Below are positions 40,789 through 49,323 of a DNA stretch of 62,692 nucleotides, one piece after another. The number at the start of each line of letters is the position of its first letter. Positions within the stretch are counted from its first letter, which is position 1. The notes beneath the pieces are model-generated. The model saw only the letters and a list, made by a program, of their open reading frames with translations. It did not search any database and had not been told where the DNA came from. The stretch comes from an uncultured Angelakisella sp. (GTDB taxonomy: Bacteria > Bacillota > Clostridia > Oscillospirales > Ruminococcaceae), in assembly GCA_910585525.1 (NCBI GenBank), contig CAJUFR010000007.1, positions 1 to 62,692 on the forward strand. Reading direction: 5' to 3'. A program made the position numbers and the translations under genes.

Positions 40789-41730
40789 CTATGCCAGCTT
40801 CTCGCAAAGCACCTGCTGGAGGATGTTGGCGGTGGCGATGCAGGTGGGCGGGGAGGTCCCCTCGGTGAGGCAGGCGGCGGTGCCGAAGGAGGCGGCGGTC
40901 TTGAGGGAGCGGACCAGGTCCTTGCCGGTGGCCTGGGACAGCACGAACCCCGCCAGGCAGTAGTCCCCGGACCCCACCGCCGACACCACGTTGACGTTGG
41001 GCACCATCACCTGGTACACCCCTTCCTCCCCGGTGTAGAGGATGCCACTGTCCCCCATGCTCACCAGGCAGTGCCGGACCCCGCAGCCCTCCAGCTGGCG
41101 GCAGAATTCCACCACGTCCTGGGTGGTGGGCAGTTCCCGGTGGGCCAGGGCCTCCAGTTCCTCCCGGTTGGGCTTGATGAGCCAGGGGGAGATCTCCGCC
41201 ATGTCCTCCAGGGAGAACCGGGCGGAGGTATCCAGGGCCAGCACCCCGCCCTTCTCCCGGATGGCCAGACAGATGCCCTTGAGGACGCTGTCCGAGATGC
41301 CGGCGGGGAGGGTGCCGGAGATGACCACCAAACTCCCCTCCCGCACCTCCCGGGAGAGCAGCTGGGTCAGTTCGGTCACCGCCTCGTAGGGCACCGAGAA
41401 GCCCCCCCGGATGAACCGGGTGACGTTGTGGTCCTCCTGTACCACCGAGATGTTCTCCCGGGTGTACCCCTCCACCGGGATGAGGGTGTAACGGATGCCC
41501 TCGGTCCGCAGCGGTTCCTCGTACCGCTTGCGGTTGTTGCTCCCGGCCAGCACCAGGGCCAGGCTCTCCACGCCGTAGATGCGCAGCGCCCGGGAGACGT
41601 TCATCGCCTTGCCGGCGGATTCGTACCGCTCCATCCGCACCACGTTGTCGGCGCCGGTCTGGATGCGGTCCACCCAAAGGGTGGCGTCGATGGCGGGGTT
41701 GAGGGAAAGGGTGATGATATGATCGAACAT
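40789..41730 (-). CDS. PfkB family hexose kinase, 1-phosphofructokinase-like
   Basis: A 313 aa sugar kinase. The N-terminus FDHIITLSLNPAIDATLWVD and the GGxN-like region AGKAMNVSRAL match FruK/LacC enzymes. The C-terminal catalytic motif is VGSGDYCLAGF, with the base aspartate kept though the usual GAGDS reads GSGDY. FruK phosphorylates fructose-1-phosphate and LacC tagatose-6-phosphate; the substrate is not resolved. It stands alone, without a PTS gene nearby. Confidence 0.87.
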   Translation of the reverse strand: MFDHIITLSLNPAIDATLWVDRIQTGADNVVRMERYESAGKAMNVSRALRIYGVESLALVLAGSNNRKRYEEPLRTEGIRYTLIPVEGYTRENISVVQEDHNVTRFIRGGFSVPYEAVTELTQLLSREVREGSLVVISGTLPAGISDSVLKGICLAIREKGGVLALDTSARFSLEDMAEISPWLIKPNREELEALAHRELPTTQDVVEFCRQLEGCGVRHCLVSMGDSGILYTGEEGVYQVMVPNVNVVSAVGSGDYCLAGFVLSQATGKDLVRSLKTAASFGTAACLTEGTSPPTCIATANILQQVLCEKLA

Positions 41731-41964
41731 AGAAAAAGCCTCCTTGATGGCGTGGCCCGGGGGGCGTGGTGTTGTTAATGTTTCAATATTATAGCATCCT
41801 TAAAGGGCAAATCCCACCGGTAAAAAAGGGAAAAAAGTTCCCATTCAGCGGCGGAAATTATCGAAAAAGCCCGATGCCCTGCCAGTTTCACCCAGGTGAC
41901 GGGGTTGCGGCAGGGGGGATGGCATGGTATCATGGTGATACAGAACACGGAAGGAGGAAAGATC

Positions 41965-42642
41965 ATGCGTTGTTACCGGCTGTTGACCGTCCTGCTGCTC
42001 CTCTGCCTCTGTCTTGGGGGCTGCGGCAGGCATACCGAGGCCCCGCCCCTGGCCAGCGGCGGCGGCACTGTGGAGAGCGGCGCCCCGGCGGCGGAGCCGG
42101 ACCGGGAGCAGCTGGCGGAGACGGCCAAGGTCCTCACCCAGGCGGTGGTGCGCTGCACCAGCGGCTTCCCGGAGGGCCCTCTGACCCCGCCGTCGGCCCC
42201 GCCCGAGGGGGAGGGCCCGGGGAGAGTGCCGTCTTTCCTCTGTACAGTTATCTACTTCCAAAGCCAGGGCTGCCCCGGTTCCCTTTACGCCGGGGAGTTT
42301 TACCGGGACAGCGACCTGATGTACCACCTGGCGGAGGACGCCGGCCCCCGTGTGCTGGAGGAGGTGCTGGGCATCCCGGACTGGGACATGTCCACCATGG
42401 GGTTTGAGCACGACCAGGCCGCGGGGGAGTACCTCACCGGCTTGGAGTTCGGTCTCGGGGGCAGCTGGGATTACGGGGAGATAGGGGAGGTGACGGTAGA
42501 GGACGGCAGGGTCACGGTGGAGTGCCAGGCGGTCCCCCTCTTCCCGGAGGAGGTAGAATACTGCCCCTGCCGGTGCGTCTACACGGTGGAACAGACCGGG
42601 GATCGGTTTTTCCTGCGGCTGGAGAAGGTGGAGGTGGGATGA
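41965..42642 (+). CDS. Predicted lipoprotein
   Basis: A 225 aa exported protein. The signal peptide ends in a lipobox (LLLLCLCLGGC, cysteine about residue 20), followed by a low-complexity linker and a domain of about 140 residues with five or more cysteines (FLCTVIYFQSQGC ... YCPCRCVY). No family recognised. ATG 41965 has ggaaggagga upstream. Membrane-anchored on the outer face. Confidence 0.75.
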   Translation: MRCYRLLTVLLLLCLCLGGCGRHTEAPPLASGGGTVESGAPAAEPDREQLAETAKVLTQAVVRCTSGFPEGPLTPPSAPPEGEGPGRVPSFLCTVIYFQSQGCPGSLYAGEFYRDSDLMYHLAEDAGPRVLEEVLGIPDWDMSTMGFEHDQAAGEYLTGLEFGLGGSWDYGEIGEVTVEDGRVTVECQAVPLFPEEVEYCPCRCVYTVEQTGDRFFLRLEKVEVG

Positions 42643-42714
42643 AGCCCTCATTTTCCCCCTTGACAACCCCGCCCGGCATTTGGTATCATATCTAACAACA
42701 AAACGCCAAACACG

Positions 42715-42990
42715 ATGACGGAGAATAGTAGCAGGGAAAAAGGGTCCTCCCAGAGAGCCGCGGCTGGTGGAAAGCGGCAGACGCCTTGCCTTGTGAACTG
42801 GCTCCCGAGTGGCCGGCCCAACGGACAGGTCCCCTGTCCCAGTAGGCCCGGACGCAGCCCCAGCGTTAGCGGGGGAGCGGGTTATCTGACCCGGCTGAGG
42901 GGGCGGTGTATCCCGCCAAAAGAAGTGGTACCGCGGAAGCAGGTTTTCGGCTTTCGCCTTCTGAGACGTCAGAAGGCGAAGGCTTTTTTT
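42715..42990 (+). ncRNA. T-box riboswitch, best read as leucine-specific
   Basis: The T-box sequence TGGTACCGCGG is at 42926-42936, followed by a terminator (stem 42950-42983, T run to 42990). Upstream lie Stem I features (GGAGAATAGTAG, AGAGAGCCGCGG, GGTGGAAAGCGGC) and a Stem II/III region. The specifier loop GTGAACTGGCTCCC places CTG (Leu) right after GAA at 42798-42800; TGG (Trp) shifted by one is the alternative. UGGU in the T-box fits a discriminator A, as in tRNA-Leu. It controls the acyl-CoA ligase downstream. Confidence 0.88.
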
Positions 42991-43119
42991 CTGTCCCCCT
43001 AGGAACCAGTATTCACAACCGTCTGACGCAGTCAGGCCAGGTCTTTTTCCGCCCTGCCTGCATCATCCGATTATGAATACAGGTTCAAAAAACTACGAGC
43101 AGCAGGAGGTATCCTGGAT

Positions 43120-44775
43120 ATGGATGGATTCATGACCCACACCGTGGGGCAGCAGCTGGAGCGGGTGGCCGCCGCCTACCCGGACAAGGAGGCCATCAAG
43201 TACACCGACCGCCCCTACCGCCGCACCTGGCGGGAATTCAACGAGGAGTGCGACCGGGTGGCCAAGGGCTTTTTGGCCCACGGGGTGAAGAAGGGGGATA
43301 AGATCGCCATCTGGGCCACCAACATCCCCCAGTGGCTGCTGACCCTCTTCGCCGCCTGCAAGATCGGGGCGGTGCTGGTGACGGTGAACACCGCCTACAA
43401 GGTGTTCGAACTGGAGTATCTTTTGAAGCAGTCGGATACCAAGATACTGGTGATGATGGACGAGTACAAGGGCACCAGCTATGTGGACATCGTCCGGCAG
43501 CTGTGCCGGGGGCTGGGGAAGAAGTGGGAGCACCTGAACCCCATGCTCCCCTTCCTGGACGAGATCGTCTACGCCGGGGCGGGGGACTGTCCCGACGGCA
43601 TGACCCCCTGGGACCAGCTGGAGAAGGACGGCCAGGCCATCCCCGACGAGGCGCTGCGGGAGATCGGGGAGGCGCTGGACTGCCACGACGTTATCAACAT
43701 GCAGTACACCTCCGGCACCACCGGCTTCCCCAAGGGGGTGATGCTCAGCCATTACAACATCCTCAACAACGGCAAGGGCATCGGCGACTGCATGAAGTTC
43801 ACCGAAAATGACAAACTCTGTGTGGTGGTGCCCTTCTTCCACTGCTTCGGGCTGGTGCTGGCCACCATGGCCAGCCTTACCCACGCCACCTCCATGGTGC
43901 CGGTGGACCTCTACTCCCCGGTGAAGGTGATGGACGCCATCAGCCGGGAAAAATGCACCGCCTTCCACGGGGTGCCCACCATGTACATCGCCATGCTGGA
44001 GCACCCGGACTTTGAAAAATACGACTTCTCCTCCCTGCGCACCGGCATCATGGCCGGTTCCCCCTGCCCGGTCAAGGTGATGGAGGCGGTGGTGGAGCGG
44101 ATGAACATGCGGGAGATCACCATCACCTACGGCCAGACCGAGGCCAGCCCCGCCACCACCATGACCACCACCGACGACAGCCTGGAGTTGCGGGTGGCCA
44201 CCGTGGGCCGGTCGATGCCCCACGTGGAGACCAAGATCGTGGACCCGGAGACCGGCCGCACCCTGGGCCCCGGGGAGGTGGGGGAATTCTGCTCCCGGGG
44301 GTACAACACCATGAAGGGTTACTACAAAATGGAGGAGGCGACCCGCCAGGTCATCGATAAAGATGGCTGGTTACACTCGGGAGACCTTGCAACTGTGGAC
44401 GAAAATGGTTATTATAAGATTACGGGAAGGATCAAGGACATGATCATCCGGGGGGGAGAGAACATCTACCCCAAGGAGATCGAGGAATTCCTTTACACCA
44501 TCCCGGACATACAGGACGTCCAGGTGATCGGCGTGCCCAGCCAGAAGTACGGCGAAGAGGTCATGGCCTGCATCGTGCGCAAGGAGGGCAGCGGCATCAC
44601 TGAGGAGGAGGTCAAGGAGTTGGTACGCTCCCACATGGCACGGCACAAGGCCCCCAAATACGTGGCCTTTCTGGATGCCTTCCCCATGACCGCCAGCGGA
44701 AAGATACAGAAGTTCCGTTTGCGGGAATGGGCGGTGGAGCAGCTGCACCTCGACGACCCGGTGGAGACGGCCTGA
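43120..44775 (+). CDS. AMP-dependent acyl-CoA ligase
   Basis: A 551 aa ANL-superfamily enzyme. P-loop YTSGTTGFPKGVMLSH (about residues 198-213), ITYGQTEASP (about 338), GWLHSGDLATVDENGYY (about 415) and the closing catalytic lysine in MTASGKIQKF are complete. Members activate fatty or aromatic acids to CoA thioesters. AGGAGGT lies 9 bases before the ATG. The leucine-type T-box upstream suggests the substrate may be a branched acid such as isovalerate, which some anaerobes carboxylate reductively to make leucine (inference). Confidence 0.92.
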   Translation: MDGFMTHTVGQQLERVAAAYPDKEAIKYTDRPYRRTWREFNEECDRVAKGFLAHGVKKGDKIAIWATNIPQWLLTLFAACKIGAVLVTVNTAYKVFELEYLLKQSDTKILVMMDEYKGTSYVDIVRQLCRGLGKKWEHLNPMLPFLDEIVYAGAGDCPDGMTPWDQLEKDGQAIPDEALREIGEALDCHDVINMQYTSGTTGFPKGVMLSHYNILNNGKGIGDCMKFTENDKLCVVVPFFHCFGLVLATMASLTHATSMVPVDLYSPVKVMDAISREKCTAFHGVPTMYIAMLEHPDFEKYDFSSLRTGIMAGSPCPVKVMEAVVERMNMREITITYGQTEASPATTMTTTDDSLELRVATVGRSMPHVETKIVDPETGRTLGPGEVGEFCSRGYNTMKGYYKMEEATRQVIDKDGWLHSGDLATVDENGYYKITGRIKDMIIRGGENIYPKEIEEFLYTIPDIQDVQVIGVPSQKYGEEVMACIVRKEGSGITEEEVKELVRSHMARHKAPKYVAFLDAFPMTASGKIQKFRLREWAVEQLHLDDPVETA

Positions 44776-44803
44776 ATCTTGAGGATAAGTGAGGCTGCCG
44801 GAG

Positions 44804-46444
44804 ATGACAAAACGCTACTGCATGGGATGTATGTCCCCGATGGAAGGGGACGGGACGGTCTGCTCCATCTGCTCTCACGACAACGGCATCGATAACCCCA
44901 AGGGGACGCTGCCCGCCGGCACCATCCTGGAGGAAAAGTACCTGGTGGGCAAGACCCTTTCCCAAAACGATCTGACCATCGTTTATATTGGCCTGGACCT
45001 TGAGCGGGGACGCCGGGTGTACCTGGAGGAATTCATGCCCCGGGCCTATGCAGACAGGAGCGGGGACGGGATCGCCATCGCCGCCGCCGGGGAAAACCAG
45101 GCTCAATATAAAACACTGCTTTCCGACATCAAGGAGCGGTGGAAAAGCACCGGCAGCATCGAGAACAAGGGCCTCATCAAGACCCGGGAACTGCTGCTGG
45201 TGAACAACACCGCCGTTTGTGTTTCCTCCTATGTCGCCTACATCACCCTGGACCAGTACCTGGAGGAGAAAGGCCCCCTGGACTGGGCCCAGGCAAAGAG
45301 TTTGTTCATGCCCTTTACCTCCCTGGTCTCCACCCTCCACAACCGGGGGGTCATCCACTACGGCATCTCCCCGGAGAACGTGGTGGTGGACCGCAAAGGC
45401 GGGCTGCGCCTCATCGGCTTCGCCCTGCCGGAACTGCGCACCGTGGGCAAGGGGCTTTCCCCCCAGCTTTACGACGGCTACAGCGCCCCGGAGCAGTACA
45501 CCAGGGGACAGTGGCAGGGGGAGTGGAGCGATATCTACGCCATGGGCGCGCTGCTCTACCGCGCCCTCACCGGGCTGGAGCCGGTGCCCGCCACCCAGCG
45601 GGTCCGGGCCGACACCCTGGTGAAGGTCCGGGAACTCTGCCCGGAGGTGCCGGACTATGTCTCCGACGCCGTGGCCAAGGCCATGGAACTGGACCGGAAG
45701 GACCGCCATCTTTCGGTGGACGACCTTTCCGCCGCCCTGCTGGCCGAGGCCGGGAGCAACACCACCATCTTCCGCCCCGAACCCCCCGCCCCCCCAAAGG
45801 TGGAGGAGCCGCCCCCGGAAAAGAAAAGGTCTCCCCTTGCAGACGGGAAACTTCTTCTGGGCCTGGGGCTGGCGGCCAGCCTGGTGCTCAACGTGGTGCT
45901 GGCGGCAGGCGTCTTTTCCCCGGCCCCGCCGGAGGAGACCTCCTCCAGCATGCCGGAGGAGATCAGCCAGCCCGCCGTGGCGGTGATGGAGGAGAGTTTC
46001 GTGGGGGAGTACTGGCCGATGCTGCGCCAGCGGCTGGACCAGTACCCCGGCCTTACCCTGGAGACCGAGGACGCCTTCGATGAGGAGGTGCCCAAGGGGG
46101 TGGTGCTCCGCCAGTCGGTGCCGGTGGGGGCAGCCCTGCCGGAGGACGGCCGGGTGGTGCTCACCGTCAGCCAGGGCAGCCAGTTTGTCATCATGCCCCG
46201 GGTGGAGGGATGCACCCTCTCGGCGGCCCAGTACATGCTGGACAGCCTGGGCATCACATGGGATGAGAACATCAAGGAGGACAGCGCCCTGAACGTACCG
46301 GTGGGGACGGTGGTGTGCGACACGCCGCCGGGTTCCAAGGTGACGGTGGGGTACAAGGTGCGGCTCACCATCCGCGCCGGGGAAAGCAGTGGACCGGAAA
46401 ACGACGAAGGCAGTTCCTCTTCTGCCTCCGATGAAGATGAATAA
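44804..46444 (+). CDS. Membrane-anchored pseudokinase with PASTA-like domains
   Basis: A 546 aa protein. An N-terminal zinc ribbon (CMGCMSP ... CSICS) comes first. A Ser/Thr-kinase-shaped domain follows in which the key residues are gone: the VAIK lysine is L74 (VYLEE), HRD reads HYG (G187) and DFG reads GFA (G205), while PEN is kept. A proline-rich stretch, one membrane span (LGLGLAASLVLNVVLAAGV, about residue 355) and two PASTA-like repeats outside the cell follow. It should be catalytically dead and act as a scaffold or sensor. ATG 44804 is preferred over GTG 44789. Confidence 0.82.
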   Translation: MTKRYCMGCMSPMEGDGTVCSICSHDNGIDNPKGTLPAGTILEEKYLVGKTLSQNDLTIVYIGLDLERGRRVYLEEFMPRAYADRSGDGIAIAAAGENQAQYKTLLSDIKERWKSTGSIENKGLIKTRELLLVNNTAVCVSSYVAYITLDQYLEEKGPLDWAQAKSLFMPFTSLVSTLHNRGVIHYGISPENVVVDRKGGLRLIGFALPELRTVGKGLSPQLYDGYSAPEQYTRGQWQGEWSDIYAMGALLYRALTGLEPVPATQRVRADTLVKVRELCPEVPDYVSDAVAKAMELDRKDRHLSVDDLSAALLAEAGSNTTIFRPEPPAPPKVEEPPPEKKRSPLADGKLLLGLGLAASLVLNVVLAAGVFSPAPPEETSSSMPEEISQPAVAVMEESFVGEYWPMLRQRLDQYPGLTLETEDAFDEEVPKGVVLRQSVPVGAALPEDGRVVLTVSQGSQFVIMPRVEGCTLSAAQYMLDSLGITWDENIKEDSALNVPVGTVVCDTPPGSKVTVGYKVRLTIRAGESSGPENDEGSSSSASDEDE

Positions 46445-46513
46445 GGACCTTTGCCCGCCGGTGCAGGCAAAAGGAAGCGAGACAGCACCGGAGAATGGAC
46501 GGATGACAACGTG

Positions 46514-47338
46514 ATGAAACTGGCTTTTTCCACCCTGGGCTGCCCCAACTGGCCCTGGCGGGAGATCTATGCCGCCGCCAAGGACCTCCAGGTGGACGGC
46601 ATCGAGATCCGGGGCATCGAAAACGAGATGTACGCCCCCCGGGTGCGCATCTTTGACGACACCAACCGCGGGGTGACGCTGGCCCAGCTGTCCTCGGCGG
46701 GCATCGCCCTGACCCAGCTGACCAGCGGGGCCACCCTGGGGATGCCGGACAGCCCCTCCGCCGGCCGGCAGGAGGTGCTGGACTACATCGAGATGGCCCG
46801 CAAGACCGGGGTGCCCTACATCCGGGTGATGATCAGCAACCAGCCCGGTCCCGAGCCGGTGGACCTGGACCAGGCCAAGGCCCTGTACCTGGAACTGTGC
46901 GGGGCGGCCAAGGAGAAGGGGGTCTGCCTCCTCATCGAGACCAACGGCGTCCTGGCCGATTCCAAGGTGATGGCGGAGTTTATGGAGGGGACCGACCCCG
47001 CCGCCGCCGGGGTGCTGTGGGACATCCACCACCCCTACCGCTTCTTTGGCGAGAGCCCGGCCCAGACCTTTGGGAACATCGGGAAGTACGTGAAGAACAC
47101 CCATGTCAAGGATTCGGTGCTCCAGGACGGCAAACTCACCTACCGGATGATGGGCTACGGCGATGTCCCCATCTACGACGCCCTTCGGATACTGGACGGG
47201 GCGGGGTACCAGGGCTTTGTCACCCTGGAGTGGACCAAGCGCTGGAACAAGGAACTCCAGGAGCCGGGCATCGTCTTTTATCACTACGTCAGCTACATGA
47301 AGTACCTGCTGGACGAACTGGAAAAGGAGCGGAAATGA
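46514..47338 (+). CDS. Sugar phosphate isomerase/epimerase (TIM barrel)
   Basis: A 274 aa protein of the xylose-isomerase-like TIM-barrel superfamily (FSTLGCPNWPW at the N-terminus). Metal-ligand candidates are LLIETNGV (about residue 140), LWDIHHPYR (about 175), HVKD (about 197) and the closing LEWTKRW. Possible activities include hydroxypyruvate isomerase or keto-sugar epimerase; not resolved. It overlaps the methyltransferase gene by 4 bases. Confidence 0.83.
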   Translation: MKLAFSTLGCPNWPWREIYAAAKDLQVDGIEIRGIENEMYAPRVRIFDDTNRGVTLAQLSSAGIALTQLTSGATLGMPDSPSAGRQEVLDYIEMARKTGVPYIRVMISNQPGPEPVDLDQAKALYLELCGAAKEKGVCLLIETNGVLADSKVMAEFMEGTDPAAAGVLWDIHHPYRFFGESPAQTFGNIGKYVKNTHVKDSVLQDGKLTYRMMGYGDVPIYDALRILDGAGYQGFVTLEWTKRWNKELQEPGIVFYHYVSYMKYLLDELEKERK

Positions 47339-48096
47339 CGCCGGAGCAGCTGCGGGAGGGTTGGAAGCGGGAGGAGCAGGCGGCCCACATCCACGGCTGG
47401 GATTTTTCCCACATCCGGGACCGGTACGAGGAGGAGCAGGACCTCCCCTGGGACTATGACGCCATCGTGCGGGCCCGCCTGGACCGGGAGGCGATGCTGC
47501 TGGACTACGATACCGGGGGCGGGGAGTACCTGCTCTCCCTGGAACACCCCTGCCACCGCACCGCCGCCACCGAGGGCTGGCCCCCCAACGTGGAACTCTG
47601 CCGCCAGACCCTTGTTCCCCTGGGCATCGACTTCCGCCCCTGCCATGACCCCTCCACCATCCCCTTTGGGGACAGCGTCTTTGACAGGATGATCAACCGC
47701 CACGGCAGCTTCGACCCCCGGGAGATACACCGGGTGCTGCGCCAGGGAGGGATATTCACCACCGAGCAGGTGGGGGAGAACAACGACCGGGACCTGGTGG
47801 AACAGGTGCTGCCCGGCCTGGAAAAGCCCTTCCCCGGCCTCAACCTGGAGCGGCAGCGCCGCGCCTTTGAAGAAGCGGGCTTCGAGATACTGGATGCCCG
47901 GGAGGCTTTCCGCCCCATCCTCTTCTACGACATAGGGGCCTTTGTCTGGTTCGCCCGGGTCATCCCCTGGGAGTTCCCGGATTTTTCGGTGGACCGCTGC
48001 TTTGACCGGCTGATGAGGATGCACCGGACCGTCCAGCGGGACGGTATGGTGCAGGGAACGATCCACCGGTTTTTGATCGTGGCCAGGAAGCGATAG
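47335..48096 (+). CDS. SAM-dependent methyltransferase-like protein
   Basis: A 253 aa class I methyltransferase-like protein: LLDYDTGGGEYLLSL (about residues 56-70, motif I), then IPFGDSVFDRMINRHGSFDP and REIHRVLRQGGIFTTEQV. It is coupled to the isomerase by an ATGA overlap. Substrate unknown. Confidence 0.78.
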   Translation: MTPEQLREGWKREEQAAHIHGWDFSHIRDRYEEEQDLPWDYDAIVRARLDREAMLLDYDTGGGEYLLSLEHPCHRTAATEGWPPNVELCRQTLVPLGIDFRPCHDPSTIPFGDSVFDRMINRHGSFDPREIHRVLRQGGIFTTEQVGENNDRDLVEQVLPGLEKPFPGLNLERQRRAFEEAGFEILDAREAFRPILFYDIGAFVWFARVIPWEFPDFSVDRCFDRLMRMHRTVQRDGMVQGTIHRFLIVARKR

Positions 48097-48441
48097 AAAA
48101 AATCTTTTTTACATCCGAAAAAAATATCACCCTCCGCCAAGCAGGAGCCCTCGGCCGTCGGCCGGGGGCTTTCGGACTGTCGAAAAGTTTTCCTCGGAAA
48201 ATGCGTCTAACGGTCAAGAGGGGAAAAAGTGTGAAAAGGGGGGTGGCCAAAGGCCACGTGCCCGAAGGGCTGAAGGCCCCTCTTTTCGCGTCGAGCGACC
48301 GCAGGGAGCAGATGATCCCGCCGCAGCGGTTCCCGGCTTGTCAAAAAGACCTTTTCGACAAGCCGGGAACGGGCTGGCATTTTTCCAGAAGCTATGGTAA
48401 AATAATTATGTTTGTTGTCTGCGAAAAAGAGAGGTCACGCC
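48097..48441. other. Intergenic region with several hairpins
   Basis: 345 bases without a convincing gene. Visible are a stem near 48144-48171 (GGAGCCCTCGGCC...GGCCGGGGGCTTT), a GTGGCC/GGCCAC stem near 48242, and a perfect 14 bp stem GTTCCCGGCTTGTC/GACAAGCCGGGAAC (48329-48342 and 48357-48370). The first is a plausible terminator for the methyltransferase. The others look like intergenic repeat units. A TATGGTAAAATAATT tract lies before vanY. Confidence 0.6.
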
Positions 48442-49320
48442 ATGAAGCGAATTTTCTATCTCCGCCTGCTGCTGGTGGCGCTGTTCTGTTTGGGGACGGC
48501 GCTGATCCTTGGCCTGCTGCCGGCGCTTTTTGATACCGTCCTTCCGGTGGCCGGCCCGCCGGCCCCGGCGGCCCCGGCGGCAAGGGAGACCCCTGTGGCC
48601 CAGAAGGACCTGCCCCCAGTCTCCTCCCCGGTCCCCTCCGCCCCGGAGGGACCGGCCTCCACGGAGAAGGCCCCCCCTTCGGCACCGGAGGCCCCGGTGT
48701 CCTCCCGGGAGCCGGAGCCCCCTTCCTCCACGCCGGAGGTCCCCGCCGGGCCGGTGACCCCGCCCAAGGCGGGGGAGGAATGGGCGGTGCGGCTGGTGAA
48801 CTGGGAAAATCCCCTCCCTATGGATTACGAGCCCGCCTACGAGGTGGTGCAGAACCGCTTCGTGATGGACAGCCGGGCGGCCCCGGCGGCCCGGCGGATG
48901 ATCGCCGACGCCTGGGCCCAGGGGGTGACGCTGGTGGTGAACTCCGCCTACCGCCCCTACAGCGCCCAGCAGCGGGTCTATGACGCCCAGTACCAGGAGT
49001 ACCTGGCCCAGGGCTACAGCCAGCAGGATGCCCGGCTGCTCACCGAAAGCTACGTGGCGGTGCCGGGGCACAGCGAGCACCAGCTGGGGCTGGCCATGGA
49101 TATCTCGGCGGTGGACGACGGCAAAGGGTCGGAGGACTGGCTGTCCATCCACGCCCCGGACTACGGCTTTATCCTCCGCTACCCCGCCGACAAGACCGAG
49201 GTGACCCGCACCGCCTACGAATCCTGGCACTATCGCTACGTGGGGACCCCCATCGCCCGGGAGATCACCGACCGGGGGCTCTGCCTGGAGGAATATCTGG
49301 AACTGCTGGAGGTGTCTTAG
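48442..49320 (+). CDS. D-alanyl-D-alanine carboxypeptidase (VanY/M15)
   Basis: A 292 aa peptidoglycan enzyme. An N-terminal membrane anchor (YLRLLLVALFCLGTALILGL) and a long Pro/Ala/Ser linker to about residue 110 lead to the M15 catalytic domain. The zinc motif is GHSEHQLGLAMD (SxHxxGxAxD), with the closing SWHYRYVG. It trims the terminal D-Ala of stem peptides. ATG 48442 has gagaggt upstream. Confidence 0.9.
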   Translation: MKRIFYLRLLLVALFCLGTALILGLLPALFDTVLPVAGPPAPAAPAARETPVAQKDLPPVSSPVPSAPEGPASTEKAPPSAPEAPVSSREPEPPSSTPEVPAGPVTPPKAGEEWAVRLVNWENPLPMDYEPAYEVVQNRFVMDSRAAPAARRMIADAWAQGVTLVVNSAYRPYSAQQRVYDAQYQEYLAQGYSQQDARLLTESYVAVPGHSEHQLGLAMDISAVDDGKGSEDWLSIHAPDYGFILRYPADKTEVTRTAYESWHYRYVGTPIAREITDRGLCLEEYLELLEVS

Positions 49321-49323
49321 CTG

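Noticed and set aside
44612..47284. 890-codon open frame on the - strand
   Set aside because: It is antisense to the acyl-CoA ligase, pseudokinase and isomerase genes, with no family-like motif; it is a composition shadow.
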